Shown one piece after another: positions 26,351-41,227 of a stretch of DNA of 64,000 nt (within the stretch, counting starts at the first letter, position 1; each line of letters begins with the position of its first letter). Source of the stretch: Colius striatus (lineage: Eukaryota > Chordata > Aves > Coliiformes > Coliidae); assembly GCF_028858725.1 (NCBI RefSeq), contig NC_084773.1, positions 4,640,350 through 4,704,349 of the forward strand, given 5' to 3'. The notes beneath the pieces were generated by a model. It saw only the letters and a list, made by a program, of their open reading frames with translations, made no database searches and was not told where the DNA came from. The position numbers and the translations under genes were made by a program.

Positions 26351-29300
26351 CCTTCCCTACCCAGTGAAAGAGGCATCCACACATCTCTGTATGCGAAACA
26401 TTACAAAACAGTAACAACAAATTAACCCTCACCTTCATGCAAGGGAGAAGGCTAAACTGCAAAGTTGCTCTCCAGGCAGCCCAGAGCTAAAAATCACCAT
26501 GACAGATTAATCTGTACTCGGATCTGCTTCCCCTGATTGAAAAGGTGCAGAATTCTCCTCGTTCCGCTCAGGAACAAGCGCGGATATGAAAACAGCCTTT
26601 CTATTTAGGGCTGGTGCAAACGTCCTGGCAGGCTGGGAGGAGATGGAGAAGGACTAGGAAGGAAAAGCTGACTGAGATGATCAGAAACATGAACAGCATA
26701 ATGAAAACCTAGGGTCCATTCTCTGCAAAATGGAGCTCGGCAGTGTGTCACAAGCACCTTCTCGCCCTGATTTTTTCCCTTCCATAAAAACAATCATTTT
26801 TTTCATTGGAATTAAAAGCAAATGGGGAAAGCTTTAAACCCAGAACCCTATTCACAGCCAGTGTTAGGTTTTCAGTTGGCTGGGTCAAGTTTCATTTCAG
26901 CAAACAGATGACTTGTCCTAAACCTGACTTTTGATGGCAAGGCCGTGCCAGTGGAAAGATGACGGTGGCTTTCGGAAAGATGAAAGCAATACAGTGACAG
27001 TGTACTGGTTTACAATCCCACTCCAGTAACCTGGTACAGCCTTCTTATATGGAAATTCCCATGTAAAGTCAGGGCCTGTGGAAGAGAATTCCTCTAATTT
27101 AACTCAGGTGTGTTCACTGGTGCCACTAAATTTTGCAGAGAAGACCCAAGCTCGGAGCCAGCATCCCCAGAGGTGTCAACGGGTCTTTTTTCACATGAGA
27201 TGCTAACTTGGGAGCAACAACCACTGCAAGGTAAATGCCAACACAGTTAATACCTTTGCTGCAAGAACAAGTAGTAATGGTATTACACAAAAGCTACATG
27301 TGTGCATGGAAATGCAAGTCTTGTTCAGACGTGCTGGGAAGAAACGTTCAAGAGAGAGCGTGTGCACTGGTTTTCTCCCAATTTATTTTCTCCCAATTTC
27401 ACCTCCTCACCTTGAACAGGCCAGCCACATTCATCTGCTCAGCTGCCACCAAAGCCTGCAGCACTCACATCAGCAGAGACTTGGCATTTTTGGTCCAAAC
27501 AAATCCTTCAGGAGCTGCAGCCCTTCTATGCAACTGGGAAATACGGATTGCATCCCTTTCTCTGCCTGGCGCCAGCTGAAACAAGTCTCCCACTCACCGG
27601 GCAATAGATCTAATTACTGCATGACAGTATCTCAAAAGAACATGAAAACAAATGCCACCACCATTTTACAAAGAGCTTGTCCTGCTCAGGCTGTCCAAAA
27701 AAGAGCTGGGTTCATCCATGGCAAGGAGCTCCCAGCTCCATATCCACATCAAAAATAAGCAAAATGGGGACAAGCAAGTCTTTTCTATGAGCAGAAAAAA
27801 AGAGGGGAAGCAAAGGGCTGCTTACCTGCAGTAAAACCAAGGCTGTGAGAAGCAAACAAATGAAGATAAAGCATGAAAAGAGAGGTGTGTAGATGCTTAC
27901 ACCCAAAAGAGGGAGGCTGAGTTAACGAGCAAGAATTTGAGCTGCTCAGCTACGAGCAGAGATTTGACCTAGTTGGTTTGACTGAAACCTGATGTGAGCA
28001 TCCACATGACTGATTGTAAGAATCACTGAATATAGCCTATTTAGGAAAAAAAAGAGGTAGCTAAATAAAAGGGGAGTTGCACTCTAGGTCAGAATGACAC
28101 TGGGTTTGACTCAGAAAAACATCATTCCTGACTCTTATGGGTCAGCACAGAAGTTGCATGGGATAAGATCAAGTATTAGCTGGTATGTACTGCCTATCAG
28201 CAAGCCAAGCTGGAAAAGAGGACATGCAACCTTTCAATAAGTAAGCAAAAAAAGAAGTGTCTGACGTGGATGGCCTCTGGTTTCAGCTACATGCCCTGAA
28301 AATCTCACACGAGTGATGCTAAAGCATCCACTGAGCTTGGGAGTTTTATCGATGGCAGCTTTGTAGCTCTAGAAGTGCTACATCCAACGTGGGGAATCCT
28401 GTGCCACACTATGCTTTGACCAAGAAAAAAAGCAGCAGCTACAGAATTAAAAATCAGCACGTGCTTAAATCCAAGCATCCCTGACTTAATTACATGCCTG
28501 GCCATGTGGGATGAGGTTCCTGCTGGAAATGTATGGACTGGATGGGTTAAAAGGAGCGAAGGCCACACGGCTGAAAACAAAACAGAAAATGTGAGACAGT
28601 GACTAGAAACTGTCAGGGAGTGTTTTATGAGATAGCATCAGAAGCACTCTTGTGAAAGGCCACAGTGTTTAATGACTCGCTTTTGTGAGCAGTGCAAAAA
28701 CCCTGTTCTCCTGCAGCTTTGTGCTCCAGGGCTGCTTTATCCCTGTCAAATACGATGCAGCTTCTGTCAGCCCTTTTCCCTGTGACTGAGGCACCCCTCC
28801 TGCACATCTCCTGATGCTGGATACTATACCTGAGCTCCTGCTCAAAGCTTTCACCCTATCTGGGCAATCATTCTGGCCCCTAACCTCCATTCACACACCT
28901 CTTGTCATAACTGCAGAGGAATGTGGTATCCTGGAGTCCTGTGCCTCCCTGTTAAACCTCACTGGGGCTGAGGCTCAAGGAGGTGCTGCCAGGCAGGTGG
29001 TGGCATAAGCCACTTGCATGTAACACAGCAGAGTAAGGACCTTCCCCAGAGGAGCCACGTCCCAGCACGATGGGGCAAATGGCACAGGGTGACACCTTCC
29101 TCCTCTGACACTGCTTTCACAGAAGATTACACATGTAGGGCTGTTGCCTTAGTTTCAAATGCAGAGGTCTAGGCAACCCATGGAAAGGTAATAAGAAGCA
29201 GCAGTTTTCCAGTTTACATTCCCATTATAGGTGCATGATCCAGTATGCTGCAAAGTCAAGAGTAAGAAACGCATCAGTCCACCACAAACCAGTTATTCTC

Positions 29301-29352
29301 CACTCAGCATCATGTCTAGTTCAGCCAGGAATCAGCAATGGGCTGAAACATC
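26351..29352. other. BSN intron 1 segment: no gene seen
   Basis: Unique intronic sequence. No coding exon, RNA gene or repeat family was recognised. Confidence 0.65.
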
Positions 29353-29990
29353 AGAGAATCATAGAATTGTTTGGTTGGAAAAGCCCTTTAAGCTCATGGA
29401 GTCCAACCCCTCTCCTCACCCTGCCCAGCCCAGCACTAACCCCTGGCCCTCAGCACCTCAGCTCCACAGCTGTGGGATCCCTCCAGGGCTGGGCACTCCC
29501 CCAGCTCCCTGGGCAGCCTGGCACAGGGGCTGACAACCCTCTCAGGGAAACAGCTCTGCCTCAGCTCCAATCTCAACCTCCCCTGGGGCAACTTGAGGCT
29601 GTTTCCTCTTGTGCTGTTACTTGTTACTTGGGAGAAGAGACTGACACCTCACCTCACTACAAGCTCTTGTCAGGGAGTGTCAGAGCGTGCTGATGTCTCC
29701 TCTTCTGCAGGCTCAACACCCCCATTCCCTCAGCCCCTCCTCATCACCCTTGTGCTCCAGCCCCTTCCCCAGCTCAGTGCCCGGCTCTGGCCATGCTGCA
29801 GCCCCTCAGTGTCCCTGTGGCAGTGAGTGAGGGGCCCAGCACTGACACAGCCCTGGAGCTGCAGCTTCCCCAGGGCCCAGCACAGGGGGACAATCACTGC
29901 CCTGATTCTGGTGGTCACACTATGTCTGATACAAGCCAGGATGCCCCTGGCCGCCTTGGCCACCTGGGCACACTGCTGGCTCATGCTCAC
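29353..29990 (-). mobile_element. CR1 LINE fragment, different subfamily
   Basis: Minus-strand CR1, about 640 bp. The 3' end reads AGAGAATCATAGAATTGTTTGG on the plus strand and the 3'UTR differs from the other copies, so it belongs to another, probably older, CR1 subfamily. Its 5' side still encodes the ORF2 C-terminal stretch starting Met-Ser-Gln-Gln-Cys-Ala. It is degenerate and lies in BSN intron 1. Confidence 0.9.
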
Positions 29991-32900
29991 CAACGTCACT
30001 CGTGCTACTCTAGAAAGCACAGATGTTGTATCTGCCATCTTATTAGCTGAATCCTATGTACCAAAAATGGGTTTATGACTGATTTAAGTTCTAAGTAAAC
30101 ATTTGCCTGCTTGTTTTCATTCCTGTGTACTGCCTTTCTGTAACTGTTTGTGAATCATTAGCAATTGCAATTGGACAAGGCGATCACTGCAGATCCCTTC
30201 CAGCTGAACACCTCTCTCCTCTCCATCTTGCTCTGTGGCAAATAAATACTTAATTTGCACCTAACTTGTCCCTGGTTGAGCTAAGAGCCACTTCCCCTAG
30301 GGTGCTTTGCAATGTAAAACCAGAGCAAGGGCTGCACATGCCCACCAGCCCAGCACCCCCAAACTCCTCTCCAGAGAATCCCGAGGGCTGATGCCCATCA
30401 GTCACCCTCTGCAGACCACAACGAACATCTGCAACCGACTGCAAGGCAACTTATCCCCACAGAGTCCAGAGCAGCCTCTATGAACCACAAGACCTGAACT
30501 GGAGTCAGGGGACACTTTTTCATATCTCCCATGAGACCTTGTATGTCAGAAAGTCACCAGGTGACCTGCAGACTCTCACATGCTACTCTTTCAGCTGCCG
30601 ATGCCTGACATGGGCAGCCACCACTGTCAGCATCTTGGCCAAGCCCCTCAGAGCCACCAGCAACTGGCATGACACAAGAGCCTGCCAGTAATGATCTAGT
30701 CCAATATATCTCAAAGAGATTTCTTCTGAGATAGCTTTACAGGAGCAGGCATACTAAAGGTTGAAAGATTTGAATAGGTCTCCTTTTCAAGTGATATAAC
30801 TGTTGCTGAGAACATTTATGATCCCGAACTTCAAAGCATTAAAATCCCTCAGGGATAAGGGAGTGGTCCCATATCCATTCTACCTCTGTGTGAGGGGAAA
30901 ACCCATTTCCTCTCTGATAGCAGAAAACTACATGCAAATCTTCTAGAGACAGAGTAGAAGCTACTTTGTGATCATAATGCAATTAACTGTGCTGCATAAG
31001 AGCTGAGACCCAGGAGGGTGCAGATGCAAAGCAGGAGCCTGGGCTCCTCCATGCCTGCAGAAATGCTGTCCCTGGGGTGAATGTGGAGCTACTGGGAAGG
31101 TTCCACGGCATTTCTGATCCAGCATCTGCATCTCTCTGGGCATTTTGCCTGGATATAAAGCCTGGAGGAACAGTAGCTCTTCCAGGGAATGGGTGCAGTC
31201 AGTAGGTCAGTTCTGGACCACTGGTGCCAGTGAAGACCAGCCTTGGAGCCTTTGGGGAGTGCAGGAAGGAGAGGAGGTAGTGGGCACTTGGCCTCAAGGG
31301 TACTGCCAAAGTGGACTCACCTGCAGGACTCATTACATCCAAACCCCCCATCACTGCAGGTGAGCACTGGGGCTGGCCATGCTGGGGAGCTGCTGGAGGC
31401 TGGACAGGAAAGCAGGCTGCTGCCTGAAGAGCTCCTCGCCTCTTTATTGCAGGACTCGAGAGATCTGCAGGAAATGATGAGGAGCCTTGCCACGGAGATA
31501 CAGCCCTGTGACCCACACCAAAGAGCAGGCAGCCAAAGGGGGCATGAAACGGGGATAAACATCCCCAGAAGTCACAGTGAGCCACCTCTTCAATCGGATT
31601 CTCACCTGGCTGTTCAATCCTTCCCTGGTCCAACTGATTGCTGGACAGAGTTGTTTGTGCATGTTAAAAATTACACTCCTTCATAAAGGGTTGTGGCAAT
31701 ACTGTGGGCAGCAGAAAGGCCCCGTGGGATGGGTGTAGCACCCCAGCCACGGAGACATCGCTCCTCTCTGCCTCCATCCGCTTGCACCTTACAACTGAGC
31801 TCTAGAAGTTAAATGGTAAAAGAGCCGATTGCCACAGCCATGTTTAACTCCAGACCTTTGTCCCCTAAAGCTAACAGCATGAATTACTGTGTTGTATTTA
31901 TGAGATGCCAGCAGAGTCAAAAGAGAAACCACGGCATGAAGTGAAAGAACTTTTATGGCACACAGTCGATGAAAGCTTATCTTCCAAATCCATGGCTATA
32001 ACCCCAGCTCTGACAGCCTCTCTAATGTTAATTGGCACCAGCACCATTCATTTTTGTTTAGGTTGTTAACTATTCCCTACAGCAATGCAGAACTAAGCCC
32101 TCAGCGCTGCGACACACACAGCATCTGCTTGGAGATGCCAAAACTGAGGACAGACGCTTTCAGTAACCGTAACAGACTCACCTTCAATCTATTTGGAGGA
32201 CTGGGAAAACCACACAAATACACAACTACTATAATATTCAGATTTAATGGGGGGAAAAGAAATCAATCAGAAAAAGAAAGTCTGTTCAAAAGCAATTAAA
32301 AGCAGCAGGTGGAAGGGTAAGAAAGGGAAGCTTCCTTGGCACCTGTTGGCACACTGAGGCCTCAGGCAAAGCGTATTCTGTCAAGAAAGGATTTAAGACA
32401 TGGTCATAACAAGGCCATATAATTAAAGAGTGGAGACAGTAAGGCTACAGGAGTCAAAGGAAATCCTTCAAGAAGTAAAAATTCCATCTAGGTGAGGACC
32501 AAAACAAAACAAAACCCTAAGATTTTAGTAAATTAGATTTGAAAACATAATAAATCTTCCCAAAACCAATTCCTTAAGCAACAACTGGGGCAAAAACCAA
32601 ACTAAAATCCTAAAACTTTAGAAACAGGCAATATGCCAAAGGATCTGAAAAACTGAAAGAAGACTGAAGCTCAACAGAAATATTTAAGGAACACAAGACT
32701 GTGAAAGAAAAATATAAACCCAACCTTTGCTGTGCTGTTTGCTAAGGAGAAATGTATGAAGGTTCCCACACCAGAACTGTATCATGTGCAGGATTGGTCT
32801 GTAAAAATCATCTCAGTAGCAGAAATGTCAGGGTGGAAATCTAGAAAGAAAGAAGGAAGGAAAAAAAAGGTAAAGGATGGTGAAATAAAGGGAAGCCTTC

Positions 32901-35900
32901 TTGTAGGTTAATAACTGACCACAGTTTAGAATGCCAAGGATAGAGGTAGATGGACAGGTTTTCCCAAGCAGAGCTGCAGGTCTCTGCCATGGGATAAGTG
33001 AGATATATTCAGAAATGGCCTAGGATAGAAGGGAATAATGAAAGGACGAGTTTGCTGAGCCATACAAATTTATTCAGAGCGTTCAAAGCTAAAGCAGAAT
33101 GCAAAGAGCTTTAGAAAGCTCTCCTGAAATGGATGTCTTGAAATGCCGTGGCAGGTGAAACCCAAGGTCAAGAAATGCAGAGTAATGCACAGAAGAGAAG
33201 ACAACCATAGCCACGTGTAGTGATGGGCTGGAAATGAGATATTGCTGCTCTGCAAAGAGTTCTTCAAGCCATTTTGGACAGTTCTCAGAAAATGTCAATT
33301 TAATGCTCATCAACAAATATAGAACAATCTACCAAAAAAAAATGCACAATTAAGTTATTTTGGGAAAAATGTATTCTGGAAAGCAATTCAAAGAGAAGAG
33401 CAGAGGCAGCCTGTTCCCTTGACTTGCTTCTGGCTTTTTATCCCTCTAGAGAGTGGCACAAAGGTCTGGTTTTGCACGGCTCCCTTTTCAGGCTTGACTC
33501 AGTGCAGGAGCTGGCAGGATTTCTGCAGCTGTCAGTCCATTGTGGGCAAGAGGAGTTTGCTGCTGGTGGGTAAAAAGGGGTGAGTCCCAGGGATATGGCC
33601 CTACCAGGACAGCATTCATAGCCCTGTCCACACCACCCAGGGGAAGCACCCTGTGCTTCTACAAAACCTCTGGCAGCAAGAAGCTTGCCTTTGACCATTA
33701 AGAAGCTGGGAAGAATGCAGGGTCCCTTTTTTTTGGATGCATTTCACCCATGCTCCAAAATTAAAAGCTGATGCAAAAAAAAGACATTATCCATGTCCAT
33801 GACAGCTTGAGTCAACCCAACTCAGCCTGGAATGAAGAACAACACTCATTGCAGGCATAAAAAATAGGGAGATCCATCAGAAAGAGAAATGCTGTTAAAA
33901 AAGAGGTGGTAATGACATACCAGAAAGAAACCAGCTTGTATTTTTAGAAAAGGGAATGAAAAACCCCAGTTTAAACAGTAATTTCCAGGAGAGGAAATCA
34001 GACTATCATACTGCAGAGAGACAAACAGCTCCTGGTGACTGCAGTGAGTGGCAACAGAAAAACCCTGACTTTGCACCCCTCTGTGTTTGAGCCTGGGCAA
34101 ATGAAACAAAAGACCTAGGGGGTTTTGTTGTTGTTGTTTTCTTGCACCTGTGAAAAGCTGGAGCTTTCTTATCCATTCTGCAATTGTGTCTTTGCACCTC
34201 ACAGCATTTCAGTCACCTCGTAATTGTCCCTCTAACTCTTCCCCGAGCCACTTAGGTCTTTAATTTCATTGTCGTTGCCTCAAGTTGCCAGGAGAGCTGA
34301 CATCTGAGGTGTGGAAGAGCAATCAAGAGAAGGTCATTTGGGCAGGAACTGAGGCAGATCAACCCCTGTCCTCTCCAGAGAGGTCCAAGTACTGCACATG
34401 TAAAGGGGTAGCTGGTAAAACTGGTGAGCTCACACTTTCCTGCAGGGAGAAGAGCTTTGTGTTCAAGACAGCCAGGTACCATTTCACAAAAAACTTCACA
34501 TCAGGTTGTGTTGTCAGAAACACTTCTCAGCTGCAGAAGTTTCTACATCCCTGATGTTCTCCCTGACATCTATTATCAGAGACAAAAGGGTGGCTGCAAG
34601 TGTCTGCTGGGGACAGCACCCTGGGGCTGCCAGCCAACTGCCTTGTGCAGGATGGGGTCAATAGAGCTGTTTGTGTGTCTGAGATTTGCACTTTCTGGTC
34701 TTCAATGATTTGAATTAGAAGCTCAAATGCGAATGGCAAACCAAACCAGGAATTCATTTTGTGTGTAAAACTTGTTATTCACAACAGGAAAGAAAGCAAA
34801 CCCAAAGAATAATACATTACCAAACCTGTCACAGACACCATCAACTTCAGTATTTCGAGCTGTTCAGTTTAAATGTGCTTCTGAAATAGCAGAGTCTGAA
34901 ATTCCCCTGTCAAATTCTTTACAGGATCAAAGGAAAACACTTCTCCAGCGTCTGCAGTTCTGTGAGGCGCCCTGTCTCTGCCTGCATTTCCCTGCCACAC
35001 ATACCTCAGACCAGAATGTTTGTCCCCAAAGAGATTGGCCCATCTGCATATTTGATGTATCCATCCTCGTGGTCCCATCAAAAAGGCTTAATGTGGCAGA
35101 AATAGAAACAGGTAAAATGTAGGGCCGAGAGGTTTTCACTCGATAAGTGAAGCAGACTTTAGCTATGCTGATGAGTAGAAGGCATTTCATTATTGCCCAA
35201 GGCAGCTGGTTCATTTTTGTTTGCACACTTCAAAGAAAAAGAAAGGCATGAGAAGTTGTTAAGTCAAAGTGTTTAGGACTATATTTTTAATTGATAATAA
35301 ATCAAAATTAAGTGGGTTATTACCAACATGGATCAGATGAAACTGAGTTGTGCAGCTGTCCTGGTTAAACCACGACGACAGCCAAGAGTAGTCAAGCCCT
35401 AACCCCATAACCAGTGCAGCCAGGACATATTCCAAGATAAGAAAGGCAGATAAAGTATAAAAGGGACATCTAAGGAGATACTTCTTTAGACTTTTCTCCC
35501 AAAGAGATGTTTCTGCATGTCTTAATTTTGACAAGCTAAGGTAATGAATGGCCTGTAATGCAGTAACAGGGACTATCTTTTCCACTCAAACAACTGATGT
35601 TCTGTCGTCACCGTAGTGGATCCAGTCAAAACCGAGTCTAATAAAGTGGTAAACAGGCTTTGCCTGCTCTGAAAATCACCACCATGAAAGGTGCAAAGGA
35701 CCACACTTTCCCCTACTGCTCTGCTGCTGCCAAGCCCCAGGCAGCAGGACCTCACCCAGAGGGAGGAGGGCAGGCTGGGGCTGCACTTGCAGGACCAGCA
35801 GACTCCAAGACTTCCACCCCATATACATGGACACAACTCATCTTTCCTTACCTGCTCCCCAGCTACAGGACTGCCAAGGAAAACATCCACAACAACTTGC

Positions 35901-36318
35901 AGACAGAGGGGAAAAGAGGAAGCTTGGAAATTTCTGCTCCTTGGGTGCCCTAAATAGAGTTGGGGCAGATGCTGAGCAGCATGAGCTGACTTGGAGGGAT
36001 GTAAGCAGAACCTGCATTGCCTCTTCACATATGCTGGTGTCAGGAGTGTTTCCAGAAGCCACCGCTGCTGCCTGGCCCTGGCACGATGTGCTCCAGCACT
36101 ATCTGCTGCAGACATCTCCCGAGTTTATAGTGCAGCAGATGCAGCCTGTGGATGCGGCTGGGGAGCAGACTGACAGTGGTTTCCCCAGCGTCCTGAGAGC
36201 CATTCCCAGCAGAGGAGAGCAGAGATGGTCTGTCAGGGCAGCAGTCTGAAGGATTGCTACCAGCACCTGCACACTCCTCACCCAGATGACCGTGAGGGGT
36301 TACGTATTGATAGCACTG
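29991..36318. other. BSN intron 1 segment: no gene seen
   Basis: Unique intronic sequence, AT-rich at 32.0-33.4 kb. A single right-half RE1 match GGACAGCACC is at 34611-34620. The 31.80-32.06 kb stretch has uniform, low-repeat sequence resembling vertebrate conserved non-coding elements, but this cannot be judged from one species. No gene seen. Confidence 0.65.
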
Positions 36319-36900
36319 ACAGAATCACAGAGTGGTGGGGGTTGGAAGGGACCTCAAGAGCTCATCCAGCCCAACCCCTTGCTAAAGCAGGTCCACTTAG
36401 ATCAGGTCACACAGAAACAAGTCCAGGTGGGTTTTTAAAACCTCCAGAGAAGGAGCCTCCACACCCTCCCTGGGCAGCCTGGGCCAGGGCTCCCTCATCC
36501 TCATAGCAAAGTAGTTTTTCCTTGTATTTAAGTGGAACTTTTTGTGTTCCAACTTATGCCTGTCACTTGAGAGAACCAGAAAAAAGAGCCAACCCATCCT
36601 CCTGACATATAACTTTCAAATACTTGTGTTAAAGAGGTCCCTCCTCAGCCTGCTCTTCTGCAGGCTGAACAGTCCCAGGCGCCACAGCCTTTCCTCATAA
36701 GGAAGATGGTCTAGCAGTTCCCTGTCCCTGTTGAGCTGGGGAGCCCAGAACTGGACACAGGACTCCAGATGAGGCCTCACCAGGGCAGAGTAGAGGAGGA
36801 GGAGAATCTCCCACAACCTACTGGCTACACTCTTCTTGATGCACCCCAGGATGCCATTGGCCTTCTTGGCCACGAGGGCACATTGCTGGCTCATGCTGGC
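36319..36900 (-). mobile_element. CR1 LINE fragment with ORF2 C-terminal remnant
   Basis: Minus-strand CR1, about 580 bp, with the 3' end at about 36319 (ACAGAATCACAGAGTGGTGG on the plus strand). The minus frame at 36616-36894 preserves the end of the reverse-transcriptase ORF ([13 protein letters not shown] and following), with a lesion where the Gln-Arg-Arg-Ala-Thr-Lys region is expected. It is 5'-truncated and lies in BSN intron 1. Confidence 0.94.
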
Positions 36901-39900
36901 TTAATCCTCCTCAATCCATCAAGAAATCCTGCTGTGAATGGGTCAAAAGAAACTCAAACTATGGTGGCTTACTATCATTGGGCAGAAGATGCAATTCAGA
37001 GGAGACATTGGAAAGATCAAGGCACTTCAAGGACAACAGGTAGTTCACCATGTTCTATTGCTAGTCCTACAAGGACTACATTAACGGGTCCCAAAGTTGG
37101 GAGCCCCAAAATGAGCCCCCAAACTTGGAATCAATAACACAAGTTACTGTAAACAAGCTACAGAAAAAGTATATTGCAAAATTAAAATGGAAAAATAAAT
37201 GCATGACTGCATCCTGCAGCCTTGGAGGTTACTTCCAAGCCTGATGAGAAGAGTTTGGCCTGTGGCCACCCCGGCTGCTTGAGCCAACTAACCCAAACCC
37301 AGCCTGGCCAGGGCAACACATGCTGCCATCGCTTTGCCCAACCACAGCACAGACACACCTGGAAAAGCCTCAAGCCATCAGTGTTTACTCTGGCAGTTAA
37401 CTGGGAGTTTAGTGTTTTAAAAAAACCCCAAAATGCAGGGAAAAAAAGCCCCAACCAAACAACAATTTGTCTCCCTAAGAAGATTAATAGGTGCATTTAA
37501 AGAAATCTGTCTGTAGGCTTAATGAGAAAGAGGCAGCAAAATCCTAAATGTGAGACCTCCCACAGTTTCTCAGTCCAGCCGTACAATGAAATAATAGTTT
37601 ATGTAACTGGGATTGGAACAAAATAAATTAAAAGTAATTTCATGTTTCATCAAAGGAAAAAGTACAGTTTGGAGTCAATGTGGAAAAAGATCTAGTTCAG
37701 CACTGCCTTCTCCCCCAGCCTTTCATAAGCTTTGTATTACCAGCTGATGTGGGTTTTTTAAGAGGAAGGCAAATTACCAAGTCCCTTAAGAACTTATTAT
37801 ACATTTCCAGATCTCAGCTATTCCTATTTGATAACTCATCACTTCATATATCTGTAACTGAAATGTTGTCTTTAGGAGATGAAGGAAAAAAAACCCACCC
37901 CACGTTGTTTTTCCCAGGCTGCAATCTGGGTTTTTTCTGGTTTCTTAAAAAAATAAAAGAGAAGTGGTTACCAGCTACAACATGTCAGTCTTTGAAAGCA
38001 ATTCCCACGCACGACTCTGTCCTTTCGCAGACATTAAATATGGCAAAATCTCCTCATACTCCTCACGTCTAGACAGATGAAGGAAAGGAACAACCTACCA
38101 ACAGTCTTTCTTGCACAGGGGAGCCCCATGGCAGACCCACTTGGGTCTTATATGGGATGGTCAGGGGGCAGGACCCCTCTGAATCCATTTAATAGCTGAA
38201 GAACACACATCTAACATTGACTTTGTGCCCACGTACAAAGCTTCTGAGGGCAGATCACCCTGAGAAGGAGCATCCTGAAACCATGTCAGAAGAGGACACA
38301 TCCTCCAAGTATCTCCTAACAGAGCTCAAAGTCCATAAATGAAGACAAATTCCAAAATAAATGTCCACATCCATGATGTTAAAATCCTCAGGAGGGCACT
38401 GGTCCTGCAAAGCAATGTCCACTGGAGCCAAGCTGTGAGCTCAGTGTCATCTCCCGTCCCTCACAGCAATTGGAGGAGCCTGTGAGCCCTCATTGCCCAG
38501 AAAGTCTGCAAACAGAAAACAGCAATATTCTACTGCCAGGCAAGAGAAAAGAAAAGCAAAAAGGTTCAAAGGCTGCTCTCACTGATTGGCATCTGGCCTT
38601 TGAAGGTCTCTCTACCCTGTAATACCTACAGAGACGCCTGTGCCTCTGGCACGCAGGCCTGGATGGAGGAGGGCAGCCCAACCTCACACACACTGCCTCA
38701 CACACTGATTTTTGTCACATCTGCACCAAGCAACATTTTGGTCCACAGTGATTTTTTTTCTGTGGCCTTCAGAGGAGCTGTCAGATCCTCATCTGAAAGC
38801 TGTTCAGCATGGGAAACTGCTTTGTCACATCTGAGAGACTGTGGTCCCAGGCAGGCCCCGGAGCCAAGTGATGAACAGTTAGTCATACCTGCTCCAAAAA
38901 ACCCAACATTCAGCAACACTTCTCAAGCAGCATGGATGCCATACAGCATCGCCTTGCTCTAGGCTGTGGTATAGGAGTCAAAAAACAGGGCAGCCTTCTG
39001 AGAGAAGAGTAGGAGATGCTCTTGTGAGGAACAGCTGAGCATGCTCAGGCAGCAGAGGTTCAGATGCCTGCAGGTGAGATGGGCAGCAAGTCACAGGCAG
39101 GAGATGGCCACCTGCACCTCACATGGAGGTTCAGAAGAATAACAGAGAATGAAAAGTAATGCTGAGAAACACAGAAACACTCAACAGTATTGAGGGAGGA
39201 GAGAAAGAGCTTCTCATGGTTCAGAAGAGCCCGTGCAGAGCTTGGTGCGACTCAAGAAGTCCCTGTGTAACTGTGATGCAGTGAGACGGCTTGGGGTCCA
39301 TAAGATGCCTCTTCCTTCCCTCCTGTACAGCCTGTTGCCTGGCTGTGAACACAGAGGAGAGGGGCCTACAAGGGAAGGACCATCTCATTATGTCCTGACC
39401 CATGTACCAACAGCTGCCCCCACTGTGTCCCAGCCATGCCATGTGCCCCATCGTCTGGCTGCAGATCCAGAAGTGAGTGAACATCCCAGTCCCCATCACT
39501 CCCTTGTGTGAAACCAGCTGGTAAGGACAGCCCAAGTCCAAATCTTTGAACACATCTGGGATGAAGGCTGCATCAACTCTCAGGAAAGCAGATGGAAACT
39601 AAGCCACAGCTTGCTGTCTCATTCGAGATCTTAGTTGTTACCCTGTTGGTGGCACTATACAATAGGGTGTCTAACGGTGTCTACCAGTGGGTAATGGCCC
39701 AGAGGTCTCCTCCAGGCCCGTGCTCCTACCTTCACCCACCAGTACTGTCCCTGTTTCAGTCACTTGGCTCTCAGACAGCTGTGCCCGCCATCAGCAAGCA
39801 CGGATGGTCTCTGGGGGGAGATGTTCATCTTGGTTGCTCTAGGGTGAAGATGCAAAGGCTCTTCCTCATGTCAGGAAGTGAGGGGAGGACGAGGGCAGGC

Positions 39901-41227
39901 TGCTGAGGTGGCCTGTGAGCAATGGGCTTTGAAGAACGACTGCAGGAGACGCTGAGGACAGGGATAGGAGAAAGGGCTGGGGACGGACTGGGCAGGAGAT
40001 GGGTTTTTGTTGTTGTAGCTCTTCTAAGAAGATGCCTACTGCATTAAATATACACCCATTTTTCTTCTATAGACAATGACCTAGAAACACAGCTAAATCA
40101 TTTTTGACAAAAGAGAATGCACCAAACTATTTAATCACATCTTCAGGGGGAATAAAGCCAGTATGAAAGGCTAATCTACTGCACACTGCAGAAACTAGGG
40201 AGACTCTGTATTTTAGGAGACGAGGCTTTTATTTAAGCCTTCTGTGATCATGTATCCCATTACACCCCCTGGTACACTGCTTCTACACTTATTTATGCTC
40301 ACTGTTTACAACCATTTCATTGCCATTTGGCAACCTTGGACCTCTAAACTGCAGATTTTGTTTTGCCTCCACTAGCCTTTGTAACAACCTTTACCACCCA
40401 GTGCCAGAAGTCAGGCTGCATGGTCTACCATCACTTCTCATCTCAAGCCAAACAATGACACTTAAAACCCAAAAAATGGCATTCCGAGGCTTCTCTTGAC
40501 TTGGTGGGGGATATTTCTCTGCCTTGGTGGAGCTCAGCATAGGCAGGGAGCTGCTGTCTCTTGCCCCACCAACCCGCTGTCCCCAGTCTGTTGACAAGGC
40601 CAGGGTCTGTCTTCATTATCAAACACACACTAGTAAGCTACAAAGAGGCCAAGAGTCAGGGAGATACCATCATCAGCATCACTAAGTCATCTTTGACATC
40701 AAACATGAGCAAAGTCTGGGTGAGGAGCCCCCGAGGAACACACCCTCCAGCTTCACAGTGAAACACAGACCAGCATTAATAGCATGCAATGATACTGCTC
40801 TCTCTTGTAGGCTCCTAAATAGCTTGTTGGAGGTGCTGGGTGTTGTCAGCAAGGAGACAGCTCACTGTATTTATCAAACCTTTCCAGCACCAGTGCCATG
40901 CAAAGTAGTACAGCATGCCCAGCCATGACTGACAGGCTGCACAGCAGCGCTGCGGGGTCACAGCACCTCCAGGCACTAAAAAAGACCAAAAAAACCTGTT
41001 TATAAGGCCAGTCATGCCCATGGATTGATGCAAAAATAACAAATCTGTCATTCAGACAGACGTTTGAAAACAGCGACGGCTCAGCGGCGACAATCTCAAT
41101 CTCAAGGAAATACGTGCAACACTCGCAACAGCTTACAGTGTGTGGGACTGCGGTGACCACCAGCACTTGCTGCCACTCACCGGCCCAAAAACAACCTGAG
41201 CAGCATCCAGGAGAGGAGCAGTGGCAC
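36901..41227. other. BSN intron 1 segment: no gene seen
   Basis: Unique intronic sequence between two CR1 copies. No exon or RNA gene recognised. Confidence 0.65.

Noticed and set aside
34611..34620. GGACAGCACC as a REST site in intron 1
   Set aside because: Only the right half-site is present; no left half at canonical or expanded spacing was found.
36616..36894. Reverse-transcriptase-like minus-strand frame as a possible gene
   Set aside because: It is the C-terminal remnant of CR1 ORF2 inside a truncated LINE, not a host gene.
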